Shown: positions 26,799 through 35,133 of the stretch, in pieces
Numbering within the stretch: the stretch's first letter is position 1
How the letters are laid out: every line of letters starts with the position of its first letter
Origin: Brevibacterium aurantiacum
GTDB taxonomy: Bacteria; Actinomycetota; Actinomycetes; Actinomycetales; Brevibacteriaceae
DNA length: 64,000 nt
Assembly (NCBI RefSeq): GCF_900169065.1
Contig: NZ_FXZB01000008.1
Coordinates: 62,001 to 126,000 of the forward strand
Reading direction: 5' to 3'
Translations under genes and position numbers: made by a program
The notes under the pieces: generated by a model
What the model was told of the DNA's origin: nothing
The model's input: only the letters and a program-made list of their open reading frames with translations
Databases searched by the model: none

Positions 26799-27146
26799 CT
26801 AGGCGAGTTCGCGACGGAGTCGAATCGCTGTTTCGAGCAGCGCTTCCAGTCGTTCCTGCCGAGATTCTTCCGGGAGTGCCTTGGTCGATGCCATTCCGTC
26901 TTCGATGAGGACGACGACCTGGTCAGCTAAGCTCTGATCCCCCAGGTCGGGGACGCTACGACCATCAGAGCCGATCGCCGAGAACTGCGCGAGCGCCTCG
27001 GTGATGGTGCCTCTCCTGGACATGGTGCCAGCGTCGGTGGCGGGAGAATTCGGACCCGCCTCGGCGAGCTGGCGAGGGTTGAGGCCGATGATGCGGATGC
27101 GCAGACGCCGAACCTCGGTCTCAAGATCCGCCTCTGCTGTGCTCAT
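26799..27146 (-). CDS. Hypothetical protein, 115 aa
   Basis: No family recognised. The N-terminus (MSTAEADLETEVRRLRIRI) and the C-terminal 30 residues (EESRQERLEALLETAIRLRRE) are charged and helical, with a polar middle; it could be a small coiled-coil protein. The start is placed at 27146, the ATG nearest the first predicted helix. No signal peptide. It lies downstream of the broken aldehyde dehydrogenase remnant and upstream of the oxidoreductase. Confidence 0.55.
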   Translation of the reverse strand: MSTAEADLETEVRRLRIRIIGLNPRQLAEAGPNSPATDAGTMSRRGTITEALAQFSAIGSDGRSVPDLGDQSLADQVVVLIEDGMASTKALPEESRQERLEALLETAIRLRRELA

Positions 27147-27217
27147 GAGCCCATGATAGTCCGGGTGCACGCGCGTTCCCGAGGTCGGGCCCGTCCCCGC
27201 GGTTGGCTTGTAACTTT

Positions 27218-27613
27218 TCACTCCCCGGGGACGGCGAAGAAGCGCAGATTCGCCACGACGTCCGGGACATCCTCGCTGACGCTGCCGGCGAACACCTTTC
27301 CCGCCTCGACGGCATCGAGATGGGCGATGACCTCCGCATCTGCCTCAACAGCCTCGGCGAGGCTGCGCAGAACGCCTGCCCGGTATGCAGCATCGCGGGC
27401 CCACGGACCGGAAGCAAACGCCTGGCGGGCATGCCCGACCGCAGCGTCGAGCTGAGCTGTCGAGGCCTCCGCTAGTGACCCCAGCGCGGTTCCTGTCATC
27501 GGGGAGATGAGATCGATGTGCGGCCCTTCACCGGGAAGGCTGCGACCATTCATATGCACGCCGAGGTTGCCCTCGAGGATGCAGGTGACGGCGAGTTCGC
27601 CCTTCTCAGACAT
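27218..27613 (-). pseudogene. Truncated aldehyde dehydrogenase (N-terminal remnant)
   Basis: 131 residues that match only the N-terminal part of the aldehyde dehydrogenase superfamily: a MNGRSL start, ISPMTGTALGSL, AVGHARQAFASGPWA, the LAEAVEADAEVIAHLDAVEAGK helix and NLRFFAV, the point at which full enzymes (about 490 residues) enter the Rossmann domain. A stop follows at 27218-27220 and none of the other frames downstream continues the family. It starts 8 bases inside the DapA-family gene, so an intact pair probably existed once. An inverted repeat CCGTCCCCG/CGGGGACGG (27191-27199, 27226-27234) surrounds the stop. Confidence 0.75.
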
Positions 27614-28508
27614 CTGCGGTCTCCTCCTCCATGGCGGTGATCGCTGCCAGCAGCGCGTCGACGGTGTCGGGTGCTGCGGTGGGCAGCGGAGCACGGACGG
27701 GGCCCTGCTGGGCCCCGCGCCGGCTCAGCGTCTGTTTGATGAGGGAGATGAAGGCGGGACTGTCTTCGATCTGTCCCAGCGGACCGGCCAGTTGATTCCA
27801 CAGTGCCACGGCCTCGTCCCACCTGCCCTGGTTCGAAAAATCCCACAGCTGTTGGCACTGTCGCGGCAGGAGCCAGGCGGAGGCCGCGACCCAGCCGCTG
27901 GCACCTTGGGTGAATCCTTCGAGCGCGATGCCGTCGGCGCCGACGAACACCTCGACGTCGGTGCCCAGTTCATCGCGCAGCTCACGGATTCTTGTGGCTG
28001 CTCCGGAGGTCTCCTTCACGCTCCAGAAGCTGCCGGTGTCGAGCAGTGTCCCGAGGTGCTGGGGCAGAAGGTCGGTCCCCGTCGAGTGCGGGTTGTTGTA
28101 GACCATGACCGGCAGCTCGGATGTGGACATGACCGTGTGCAGTGCGGCGACGGCCGTATCGGGTTCGAGCCCACCGTAGAAGGGCGGGGTGATCATCGCC
28201 GCGTCGGCGCCCAGCTGCTGTGCCTGTGCGATCTGTGCGCTCACCTCCGTCGGGGTGTAGGCCATGCAGCCGACGACGACGTGGGCGCGGCCGGCTGCAG
28301 TGTCGACCACCGTGCGGATCTGGGCATCGCGTTCCTGCCGGCTCAGTGCCAGGGCCTCCCCCGTGGCGCCGAGGCACAGGATTCCAGTGACTCCGGCAGC
28401 GAGCACGGATTCGACGCCAGCGGCGGTCTGCTCGGCGCTCTGCGCCCCGCTCGAATCGAAGGGGGTGGTGGGAACGGCGAAGACGCCGCGCATGTTCGGT
28501 CCGCTCAT
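27606..28508 (-). CDS. DapA-family lyase/synthase
   Basis: A 300-residue TIM-barrel enzyme of the dihydrodipicolinate synthase/N-acetylneuraminate lyase family. It shows GATGEALALSRQE (the GxTGE motif), the catalytic Tyr in VMVYNNP and the Schiff-base Lys in SVKET. It is not likely to be the housekeeping dapA, because it stands alone beside an aldehyde dehydrogenase (now truncated). That pair is typical of routes such as hydroxyproline or sugar-acid breakdown that yield 2-oxoglutarate semialdehyde. The substrate is inferred only. Confidence 0.85.
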   Translation of the reverse strand: MSGPNMRGVFAVPTTPFDSSGAQSAEQTAAGVESVLAAGVTGILCLGATGEALALSRQERDAQIRTVVDTAAGRAHVVVGCMAYTPTEVSAQIAQAQQLGADAAMITPPFYGGLEPDTAVAALHTVMSTSELPVMVYNNPHSTGTDLLPQHLGTLLDTGSFWSVKETSGAATRIRELRDELGTDVEVFVGADGIALEGFTQGASGWVAASAWLLPRQCQQLWDFSNQGRWDEAVALWNQLAGPLGQIEDSPAFISLIKQTLSRRGAQQGPVRAPLPTAAPDTVDALLAAITAMEEETADV

Positions 28509-28680
28509 GATGGGATCATCCTTCTCTCGGCGCTGCTTCTGCGGTGAAGTTCTGCTGGTTCCGACACTGCGAACCTATGAAGACAGACGGTGGCCTTCAA
28601 TGCCCGGAGCTACAGACCGTGGTGCACAAACGCACCAACAACCTCGGCGCTTCAGCTCCGACGCACCGTTTCAGATACGA

Positions 28681-28717
28681 CGAAGGGCGGACTCCCTGTC
28701 TGGGAATCCGCCCTTCG
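28681..28717 (-). terminator. Hairpin terminator after Bax-inhibitor-1 gene
   Basis: Perfect 11-base arms CGAAGGGCGGA and TCCGCCCTTCG with a 15-base loop, 54 bases past the stop of the Bax-inhibitor gene. The rest of 28509-28770 holds one near-match of the 11-mer motif and no gene. Confidence 0.65.
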
Positions 28718-28770
28718 CTTCGCTGCTGTCGCCGCCGTTCGGTGGTGTCCGTGAGGCAGGCGATGCGCTC

Positions 28771-29577
28771 CTAGTTTCTGAAGTAGGAGATGAGGCGCAG
28801 GATTTCGATGTAGAGCCACACGAGGGTGACCATGAGGGAGAAGGCGCACATCCAGGAGTACTTCTCCGGGATCCGCTGCTTCACACCCTGTTCGATCATC
28901 TGGAAGTCCATGATGAGTGTCATGGCTGCGAGCACGGTGGCGACGATGCCGATGATGACACCCAAGGGGAAGGTCATTCCCATGATGTTGATTTCGACGC
29001 TGCGGGCGCCACCGGTGCCGGTGAACATCGCGATGCCGAAGTTGATGAGCGAGAAGATGGCATAACCGCCGACGGCGATGAGCATGAACTTCTTCATCTT
29101 CGAGCCGAAGCGCACACCCTGGAACTTGAACAGGGCGAGCATGACGCCGAAGACGCAGAGCGTGGCCAGAACGGCCTGGAGGACGATGCCGGAGAACTGG
29201 GCTTCGAAGATCGCGGAGATGCCGCCGAGGAAGACGCCCTCAAAGACCGCATAGCCGATGATCAGGGCCTTGCTCGGTTCCTTCTTGAACGCGTTGACCA
29301 GGCCGAGGACCAGGGCGATGAGCATCGCGGGAAGGGCAAGGACTGGAACGAACCAGCCGACGACGGCACCAGCGAGAAGAATGGCGAAGAGCACACCGGT
29401 CTTCATCATCACGTCGTCGTAGGTCATCGCGCGTTCGGCGGTCTGCGGACCGGCGTTGCGGTTCTGCGCGGCGGGCTGGTCGAACAGGTTGTTGAGTTCC
29501 TGGTCGGACATGACCGGTTCGTTGCGGCCGGCCTGGACTCCCTGGTTGAGGGCCCGGTTCATCATGGGGTTACTCAC
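28771..29577 (-). CDS. Bax inhibitor-1/YccA family membrane protein
   Basis: A 268-residue protein. About 50 hydrophilic N-terminal residues are followed by seven predicted helices, with MTYDDVMMKTG before the first and FMLIAVGGYAIF, VATVLAAMTLIMDF and the C-terminal SLMVTLVWLYIEILRLI segments typical of the actinobacterial branch. The start codon is GTG with GAAAGGA upstream. The family forms a pH-sensitive calcium-leak fold; its bacterial role is unknown. Confidence 0.88.
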   Translation of the reverse strand: MSNPMMNRALNQGVQAGRNEPVMSDQELNNLFDQPAAQNRNAGPQTAERAMTYDDVMMKTGVLFAILLAGAVVGWFVPVLALPAMLIALVLGLVNAFKKEPSKALIIGYAVFEGVFLGGISAIFEAQFSGIVLQAVLATLCVFGVMLALFKFQGVRFGSKMKKFMLIAVGGYAIFSLINFGIAMFTGTGGARSVEINIMGMTFPLGVIIGIVATVLAAMTLIMDFQMIEQGVKQRIPEKYSWMCAFSLMVTLVWLYIEILRLISYFRN

Positions 29578-29800
29578 GGTCGAGATCCTTTCGATCTGAG
29601 CAGGTTGCTCGCACAGACGACATGCCGCACGAGAGTTGTTTCATAGTCTCAGTCTAGTCACTTGAGCTGGACAGTCACTGATGGTCCTGCGCTCAAGTCA
29701 ACGAGCGTTGCACGATCGTAACGCCGGCCGCGGGGTCGATTATTCCCGTTTCCACGGCAGATGTTGTTTTCGTGGCAGGTGTGGTCACTCGACTGAGACC

Positions 29801-31384
29801 TCAGCCCATGTGGTAGCTCGTGGCCGAACCGGGTCCCCAGGGAATTCCGATGGACCACCAGATGAAGAAGAGCAGTCCCCAGAGGACGAACATTGCGAAT
29901 GAGAGCGGAATGGTGAAGGACAGCACGGTGCCGATTCCGGCGTCTCGCTTGTACCTCTGGATGAAGCCGAGGACGACGACGAAGTAGGGGCTCATCGGCG
30001 AGATGATGTTCGTCGTCGAGTCACCGATGCGGTACAGGGCCTGCGTGGTCTCCGGGGAGATGGACAGGAGCATGAACATCGGCACGAGAACCGGCGCCAT
30101 GAGTGTCCACAGTCCTGAGCCTGATGTCAGGAACAGTGCGCCGAGGGCGACGAGCAGCCATCCGCCGAGGAGGATGACGAATGTTCCCGTCTCGAGTGAG
30201 CCGAAGAACTCGGCTCCCTTGATTGCGAGGATCTCGCCGAGGCTGGACATCTTGAACAGCGCCAGGAACTGGCTGGCTGCGAAGAAGAGGACGATGACCG
30301 GGACGAAGGGCAGGAGTCCCTTGCCCATCATGTCGGGAATGTCCGAGGTCTTCTTGATCGATCCGGTGGCGTAGCCGTAGACGATGCCGACGATGAAGAA
30401 CCCGAAGCCGATGATGGCGGCGATTCCTGCCATGAGCCCCGATTCGGGACCGAATCCACCGGCTTCGTCTCGCAGGAACGATCCCTTCGGCAGTGCGAGG
30501 AAGAACAGGATCGCGGCGCAGGCGACGATGGACAGGACTGCGATGACCATGCCGCGCTTCTCGTTGGAGTCCAGCGCCATCTTGACGTCGAAGTTCTCGG
30601 GATCGTTCTCGTCGGGTTCGTCGAGTTCGATCTGGTCGGCTCGCTTCGACAGCAGCAGTTCGGTGACGAGGGTGACGGCGGCTGCGACTACGAACATCGA
30701 GATGAAGTTGAAGTAGAAGTTCGCGAGCGGGCTGACCACGTAGTCCGGTTCGATGATCTGTGCCGCCGAGGTGGAGAGACCGCCGAGGATCGTATCCATT
30801 GAGTTGACCATCGGTGCTGCCGAATACCCACCCGAGGTTGCAGCGTAGGCGACGAGGCAGCCGAGCATCGGATTGCGCCCCACCGCCTTGAACGCGAGTC
30901 CGCCGAGGGGAATCATGATCATGTATGAGGCGTCGGAGGCAATCGATGCCGCAGTGCCGGCGAGTGCGACGATGAAGGTGATCCACTTCGGTGAGGCACC
31001 GGCGATCGTGCCGCGCAGCATTGCCGGGATCAGTCCGGACTGCTCTGCCACGGCGACACCGATGAGCACGATGAGGACGAGGCCCAGCGGTGGGAACGTG
31101 ACGAAGTTGTTCGTGGCTCCCGCGACGATCTCGCGTAGGGACTCTGTGCTGAAGAGGTTGGTCACCGTCACCGTCTCTTCGGTGGCCGGGTTGACTGCCT
31201 GCAGACCGGTGGCGGAGAAGATCGCCGAGAGCGCCATGACCACTACGGCCAGGGACAGGAACAGCCAGAAGGGGTGCGGCAGCTTGTTTCCGGCCTTCTC
31301 GATGACGACCAGCAGACGCATCAGCCAGCTGAGCTCGGCCGGCTTCTTCGGTTTCGTGTCGTTGACAGCGGCATTGCGCGACAT
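29801..31384 (-). CDS. AbgT family transporter
   Basis: A 527-residue membrane protein of the AbgT (p-aminobenzoyl-glutamate transporter) family. Visible blocks are NKLPHPFWLFLSL near residue 35, FVTFPPLGLVLIVLIGVAVAEQSGLIP, ASDASYMIMIPLGG, GYSAAPMVNSMDTILGG, and the C-terminal GDSTTNIISPMSPYF. ATG 31384 is chosen for its GAGGAGC site. It may move aminobenzoyl-glutamate or act as a drug exporter, as reported for some relatives. No folate-related neighbour is present. Confidence 0.9.
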   Translation of the reverse strand: MSRNAAVNDTKPKKPAELSWLMRLLVVIEKAGNKLPHPFWLFLSLAVVVMALSAIFSATGLQAVNPATEETVTVTNLFSTESLREIVAGATNNFVTFPPLGLVLIVLIGVAVAEQSGLIPAMLRGTIAGASPKWITFIVALAGTAASIASDASYMIMIPLGGLAFKAVGRNPMLGCLVAYAATSGGYSAAPMVNSMDTILGGLSTSAAQIIEPDYVVSPLANFYFNFISMFVVAAAVTLVTELLLSKRADQIELDEPDENDPENFDVKMALDSNEKRGMVIAVLSIVACAAILFFLALPKGSFLRDEAGGFGPESGLMAGIAAIIGFGFFIVGIVYGYATGSIKKTSDIPDMMGKGLLPFVPVIVLFFAASQFLALFKMSSLGEILAIKGAEFFGSLETGTFVILLGGWLLVALGALFLTSGSGLWTLMAPVLVPMFMLLSISPETTQALYRIGDSTTNIISPMSPYFVVVLGFIQRYKRDAGIGTVLSFTIPLSFAMFVLWGLLFFIWWSIGIPWGPGSATSYHMG

Positions 31385-31440
31385 CGATGCTCCTCGGTGA
31401 CTCGTCGAAAAGGGTGTGCAGGTGATCCGGATTAAGCCGC

Positions 31441-31571
31441 CCACCTCGGCGGTCGATCATGATCATTGTGTGGCAGGGACCACTGTGTGCAAGTTCTCAG
31501 TGTTATGGACAACGCCGATTGCGGCGAGGCAATCTCATATCCTGGATCGACTGCAGCATTCGCCGAGGTGG
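31441..31571. repeat. Inverted pair of the over-represented 11-mer CGCCGAGGTGG in an intergenic gap
   Basis: CCACCTCGGCG at 31441-31451 and CGCCGAGGTGG at 31561-31571 face each other in the 288-base gap between abgT and ino1. They are two of 18 copies in the window. No gene is seen in the gap; a terminator lies at its ino1 side. Confidence 0.6.
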
Positions 31572-31617
31572 TCGAGGAGCATCCGTACGCCCGGTACTGA
31601 GAAACGGGGACAGAAAG

Positions 31618-31649
31618 AATGCCGACCACACGAACGTGTGATCGGCATT
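31618..31649 (-). terminator. Intrinsic terminator of ino1
   Basis: Arms AATGCCGA-C-CACAC and GTGTG-A-TCGGCATT with a single mismatch and a 4-base loop. Read on the minus strand it is followed by CTTTCTGT. It begins 24 bases past the ino1 stop. Confidence 0.75.
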
Positions 31650-31672
31650 CTCAGTATGCTGCGGTACTTAGC

Positions 31673-32758
31673 TCAGCGCTCGAGGTTTCCTTGGATGAAG
31701 GCTTCGACTGCGTCATGGGCTGCGTCGTCGCCCTTCTGCTCAGGGGGTGACTTCATGAAATACGACGATGCGGAGATGAGGGCACCGCCGACACCGCGGT
31801 CGAGGCCGATCTTCGCCGCACGGACGGCATCGATGATGACTCCGGCCGAGTTCGGCGAGTCCCAGACCTCGAGCTTGTACTCAAGAGACACGGGGGCATC
31901 GCCGAAGTTGCGGCCCTCGAGGCGGACGAAGGCCCATTTGCGGTCGTCGAGCCACTCAATGTAGTCACTGGGGCCGATGTGGACATTGCGAGGTTCGAGC
32001 TCGGCCGAGGTGTTCGAGGTTACGGCCTGAGTCTTCGAGATCTTCTTCGATTCGAGGCGCTTGCGCTCGAGCATGTTCTTGAAGTCCATGTTGCCGCCGA
32101 CATTGAGCTGGTAGGTGCGGTCGAGGACGACGCCGCGGTCTTCGAACAGTTTGGCCATCACACGGTGGGTGATGGTCGCACCGATCTGGCTCTTGATGTC
32201 GTCACCGACGATGGGCACACCGGCGGCGCGGAACTTCTCGTCCCACTCCTTGGTGCCGGCGATGAAGACCGGGAGGGCATTGACGAAGGCGACCTTCGCG
32301 TCGATGGCGGCCTGTGCGTAGAACTCCACGGCCTCCTGCGAACCCACGGGCAGGTAGCAGACGAGGACGTCGGCGCGCGCATCACGCAGAGCCTGAGCGA
32401 CGTCGACGGGTTCGACGTCTGATTCGACGATGGTCTCGCGGTAGTACTCGCCGAGTCCGTCCAGAGTCGGTCCGCGCTGCACCTGGACCCCGGTCGAGGG
32501 GACGTCGGCGATTTTGATCGTGTTGTTCTCACTGGCGACGATCGCCTCGGCGATATCGGCACCGACCTTCTTGTCGTCGACATCGAATGCGGCGACGAAT
32601 TCGATATCACCGACGTGATAGTCCCCGAATTCCACGTGCATGAGTCCCGGTACTTTACTGCCCGGAGCTGCGTCCCGGTAATACTCAACACCTTGGATCA
32701 GGGAAGAGGCGCAGTTGCCCAATCCGGCAATCGCGACTCGAATCGATTTCGTTCCCAC
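31673..32758 (-). CDS. ino1: Inositol-3-phosphate synthase
   Basis: A 361-residue NAD-dependent enzyme converting glucose-6-phosphate to 1D-myo-inositol 3-phosphate, the precursor of phosphatidylinositol lipids and mycothiol in actinobacteria. Features are the NAD-binding [12 protein letters not shown] near residue 12, the conserved [11 protein letters not shown], and NVGGNMDF followed by [13 protein letters not shown] with catalytic lysines. The length is that of the short actinobacterial form. The start codon is GTG with AAAGGAG 11 bases before it. It has its own terminator, so it is monocistronic. Confidence 0.95.
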   Translation of the reverse strand: MGTKSIRVAIAGLGNCASSLIQGVEYYRDAAPGSKVPGLMHVEFGDYHVGDIEFVAAFDVDDKKVGADIAEAIVASENNTIKIADVPSTGVQVQRGPTLDGLGEYYRETIVESDVEPVDVAQALRDARADVLVCYLPVGSQEAVEFYAQAAIDAKVAFVNALPVFIAGTKEWDEKFRAAGVPIVGDDIKSQIGATITHRVMAKLFEDRGVVLDRTYQLNVGGNMDFKNMLERKRLESKKISKTQAVTSNTSAELEPRNVHIGPSDYIEWLDDRKWAFVRLEGRNFGDAPVSLEYKLEVWDSPNSAGVIIDAVRAAKIGLDRGVGGALISASSYFMKSPPEQKGDDAAHDAVEAFIQGNLER

Positions 32759-32962
32759 GTCTGTGATATCTCCTTTGTCATTTCGGGTCTCCCCGAGCGT
32801 CAGGTCTCCCCAACTGGGGCCACCTTGAAATGACCCCGACTATTCATCTTAATGTCCTCGTCAAAACGGCGAGGCCTCTCATCGAAACAGCGGACCTCCT
32901 CGTCGAATTCCGAGGCATGCGAGCGCTCGTGCTCTTGGCACGGCCGTTCGCGGTGTGTGTAC

Positions 32963-34555
32963 TCAGCTGACGACGAGCGGCTCCAGAACCAGATCCGGAT
33001 GGTTCTTCTGCACGCCTTGGAGTCGCCATCTGTCCGAGAAGAGGGCGAGTAGCTCACCGTCGGAACGGTGCAGAACCTCCACCGACCGTTCTCTGGCCAA
33101 GGTCGGCACACATTCCGGTGTGGTGCGACGGGCCAGGGAGAAGTTGAGGCGCTCAAGTGAGCAGGGTGCGTGGAACTCGTTGTTCATCCGGTCTTCGGCA
33201 ACCTCGAACTGCATCGGTCCCACGGCGCCGAGGACAGGAGCCTGGTCACCGCGCAGGTCTGAGCGCAGCACCTGAATGACACCCTCGTGATCGAGCTGTT
33301 CGATGCCGCGGCGGAACTGCTTGTACTTCGAGGAGTCCTTGGCCCTGATCACCATGAAGTGCTCGGGTGAGAAGGTCGGAATGCCGGGGAATTCGACCTT
33401 CTTGTCCAAGTACAGCGAATCGCCCACGCGCAGTGCGCTGGCGTTGACCAAACCGACGACGTCGCCCGGGAAGGCTTCGTCGACGACATCACGGTCACGG
33501 CCGAAGACCTGCTGCGCGTACTTCGTGGCGAAGGGTTTCCCGGTCGCGGCGTGGGTGAGCACGGAACCGCGTTCGAAGACGCCCGAGCAGACGCGGATGT
33601 AGGCCAGGCGGTCACGGTGGTTGGAGTCCATACCGGCCTGGACCTTGAAGACGAATCCGGAGAACGGGTCGGCCACGTCGCGGGGCTCATCGTCCTTGTC
33701 CAGACGTGCCTCTGCAGCAGGTGCCAGGTCGACGAGCATATCGAGGAGTTTGTGAATGCCGAAGTTGAGCACGGCGGAGGCGAACATCACCGGGGTCGAT
33801 TTGCCGGCGAGGAATGTCTCCTGGTCGTGGTTCTGATCTTCCATGTCGAGGAGATCGGATTCGTCGGCGGCGGTCTGCCAGGCATCGCCTTCGAGCTCGA
33901 TGGCCTTGTCCGCCGAATAGGTCTCTTCTCCGGCGATGTTGGCACCGGCATCGGTGCGGTCGTACTTCGTGTAGTCGCCGGTGAGTCGGTCGAGGACTCC
34001 CCTGAAGTCACCGGACTGTCCGACCGGCCAGGTCAGCGGAGTAGGCAGCAGGCCGGTGCGTTCCTGAACCTCGTCCATGAGCTCCAGAGCGTCGAGACCG
34101 GCACGGTCCCATTTGTTGATCACGGTGATGATCGGGATGCCCCGGTGGGCACAGACTTCGAAGAGCTTCATGGTCTGGGCCTCGAGGCCCTTGGCCGCAT
34201 CGATGAGCATCACTGCGCAGTCGACGGCAGAGAGCACACGGTAGGTGTCCTCGGAGAAGTCAGCGTGTCCCGGGGTGTCGACGAGGTTGAAGACCGCGTC
34301 CCGGTACTCGAACTGCAGTGCCGCCGAGGAGATCGAGATTCCGCGGTCCTGCTCCATCTTCATCCAGTCGGAGACGGTGGCGCGGCGACCGGCCTTGCCG
34401 TGGGTGGCGCCGGCCTTGCCGATGGCTCGCGCATGCAGGGCGAGCGCCTCGGTGGTCGTCGATTTACCCGCGTCGGGGTGCGAAATGACAGCGAACGTCC
34501 GGCGGCGGTCCGCCTGGGTTCGAATGTCCTTGTCAGAATACTGGCCAGAAGTCAC
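32963..34555 (-). CDS. prfC: Peptide chain release factor 3
   Basis: A 530-residue translational GTPase that recycles RF1/RF2 from the ribosome after termination. G motifs are SHPDAGKST (G1), DRGISI (G2 region), DTPGHADF (G3) and NKWDR (G4). The RF3-specific domains follow with FPGDVVGLVNA and VLGAVGPMQFEV. GTG at 34555 is preferred over TTG at 34558. The 200-base gap to ino1 (32759-32962) contains no supportable gene. Confidence 0.93.
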   Translation of the reverse strand: MTSGQYSDKDIRTQADRRRTFAVISHPDAGKSTTTEALALHARAIGKAGATHGKAGRRATVSDWMKMEQDRGISISSAALQFEYRDAVFNLVDTPGHADFSEDTYRVLSAVDCAVMLIDAAKGLEAQTMKLFEVCAHRGIPIITVINKWDRAGLDALELMDEVQERTGLLPTPLTWPVGQSGDFRGVLDRLTGDYTKYDRTDAGANIAGEETYSADKAIELEGDAWQTAADESDLLDMEDQNHDQETFLAGKSTPVMFASAVLNFGIHKLLDMLVDLAPAAEARLDKDDEPRDVADPFSGFVFKVQAGMDSNHRDRLAYIRVCSGVFERGSVLTHAATGKPFATKYAQQVFGRDRDVVDEAFPGDVVGLVNASALRVGDSLYLDKKVEFPGIPTFSPEHFMVIRAKDSSKYKQFRRGIEQLDHEGVIQVLRSDLRGDQAPVLGAVGPMQFEVAEDRMNNEFHAPCSLERLNFSLARRTTPECVPTLARERSVEVLHRSDGELLALFSDRWRLQGVQKNHPDLVLEPLVVS

Positions 34556-34657
34556 CAAAATATCTTATCCCTCTTCTGTCCCCGACCGGGTGTCCGGTCA
34601 GTCACAGTTGTCTTTGAACGCCTGTCGGGGAGCTTTGCGTCCGTATCTCCGACGGTG

Positions 34658-34693
34658 TCGCTGGCAGACCCAGCGTCGCTGGCAGGCCCAGTG
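34658..34693. repeat. Two-copy 18-bp tandem repeat
   Basis: TCGCTGGCAGACCCAGCG is followed directly by TCGCTGGCAGGCCCAGTG, 15 of 18 bases identical, in the gap before the small membrane protein. It may be a fortuitous slippage product. Confidence 0.5.
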
Positions 34694-34750
34694 TTGCAGT
34701 GGGCGCCAGCCAGTCGTCCAGCGTCCTGTCGGATTCCACGTTTATGCTGG

Positions 34751-35131
34751 ATGGCGATGAACGAGGAATTTGTTGAATACGCCGGACGCTCTGAACCGAA
34801 GGAACGCCTGCTCAAGGCCCTGCCGCTGATTCTCGCAGCGATCCTCGGCATCCCCTTCCTCGTGTATGCGATCAAGTTCTCCCTCGAGATCGGGCAGGTC
34901 ACCAGCTACCTCTTCGATCTTGGGACCTCCGGGTTGGAGGCCTTCAGCATGGTGATGCTCAGTCTCTCCGGTGCGTTCTGTCTCGTCTTCTATCTCGTGT
35001 TCCTCTTCTTCGGCACCCGCAGGCGCACCTGGAAGTGGCGCATCTGGTGGGCCGTCGCGGCTTTCCTCGCCGCGGCGATCCTCCCGATCTGGTGGCTCTT
35101 CGCCGGCTACTTCACCTCCGCTCCCGCCTAG
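34751..35131 (+). CDS. Small hypothetical membrane protein
   Basis: A 126-residue protein with three predicted helices (LLKALPLILAAILGIPFLVYAI, MVMLSLSGAFCLVFYLVFLFF and WAVAAFLAAAILPIWWLF), separated by a short basic loop RRRTWKWR. No family recognised. An ATG at 34757 is an alternative start. It ends 2 bases before the hrpA stop on the other strand. Confidence 0.65.
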   Translation: MAMNEEFVEYAGRSEPKERLLKALPLILAAILGIPFLVYAIKFSLEIGQVTSYLFDLGTSGLEAFSMVMLSLSGAFCLVFYLVFLFFGTRRRTWKWRIWWAVAAFLAAAILPIWWLFAGYFTSAPA

Positions 35132-35133
35132 CC

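Noticed and set aside
33551..34750. Long plus-strand frame upstream of the small membrane protein
   Set aside because: Antisense to prfC; only the part from 34751 looks like a real protein.
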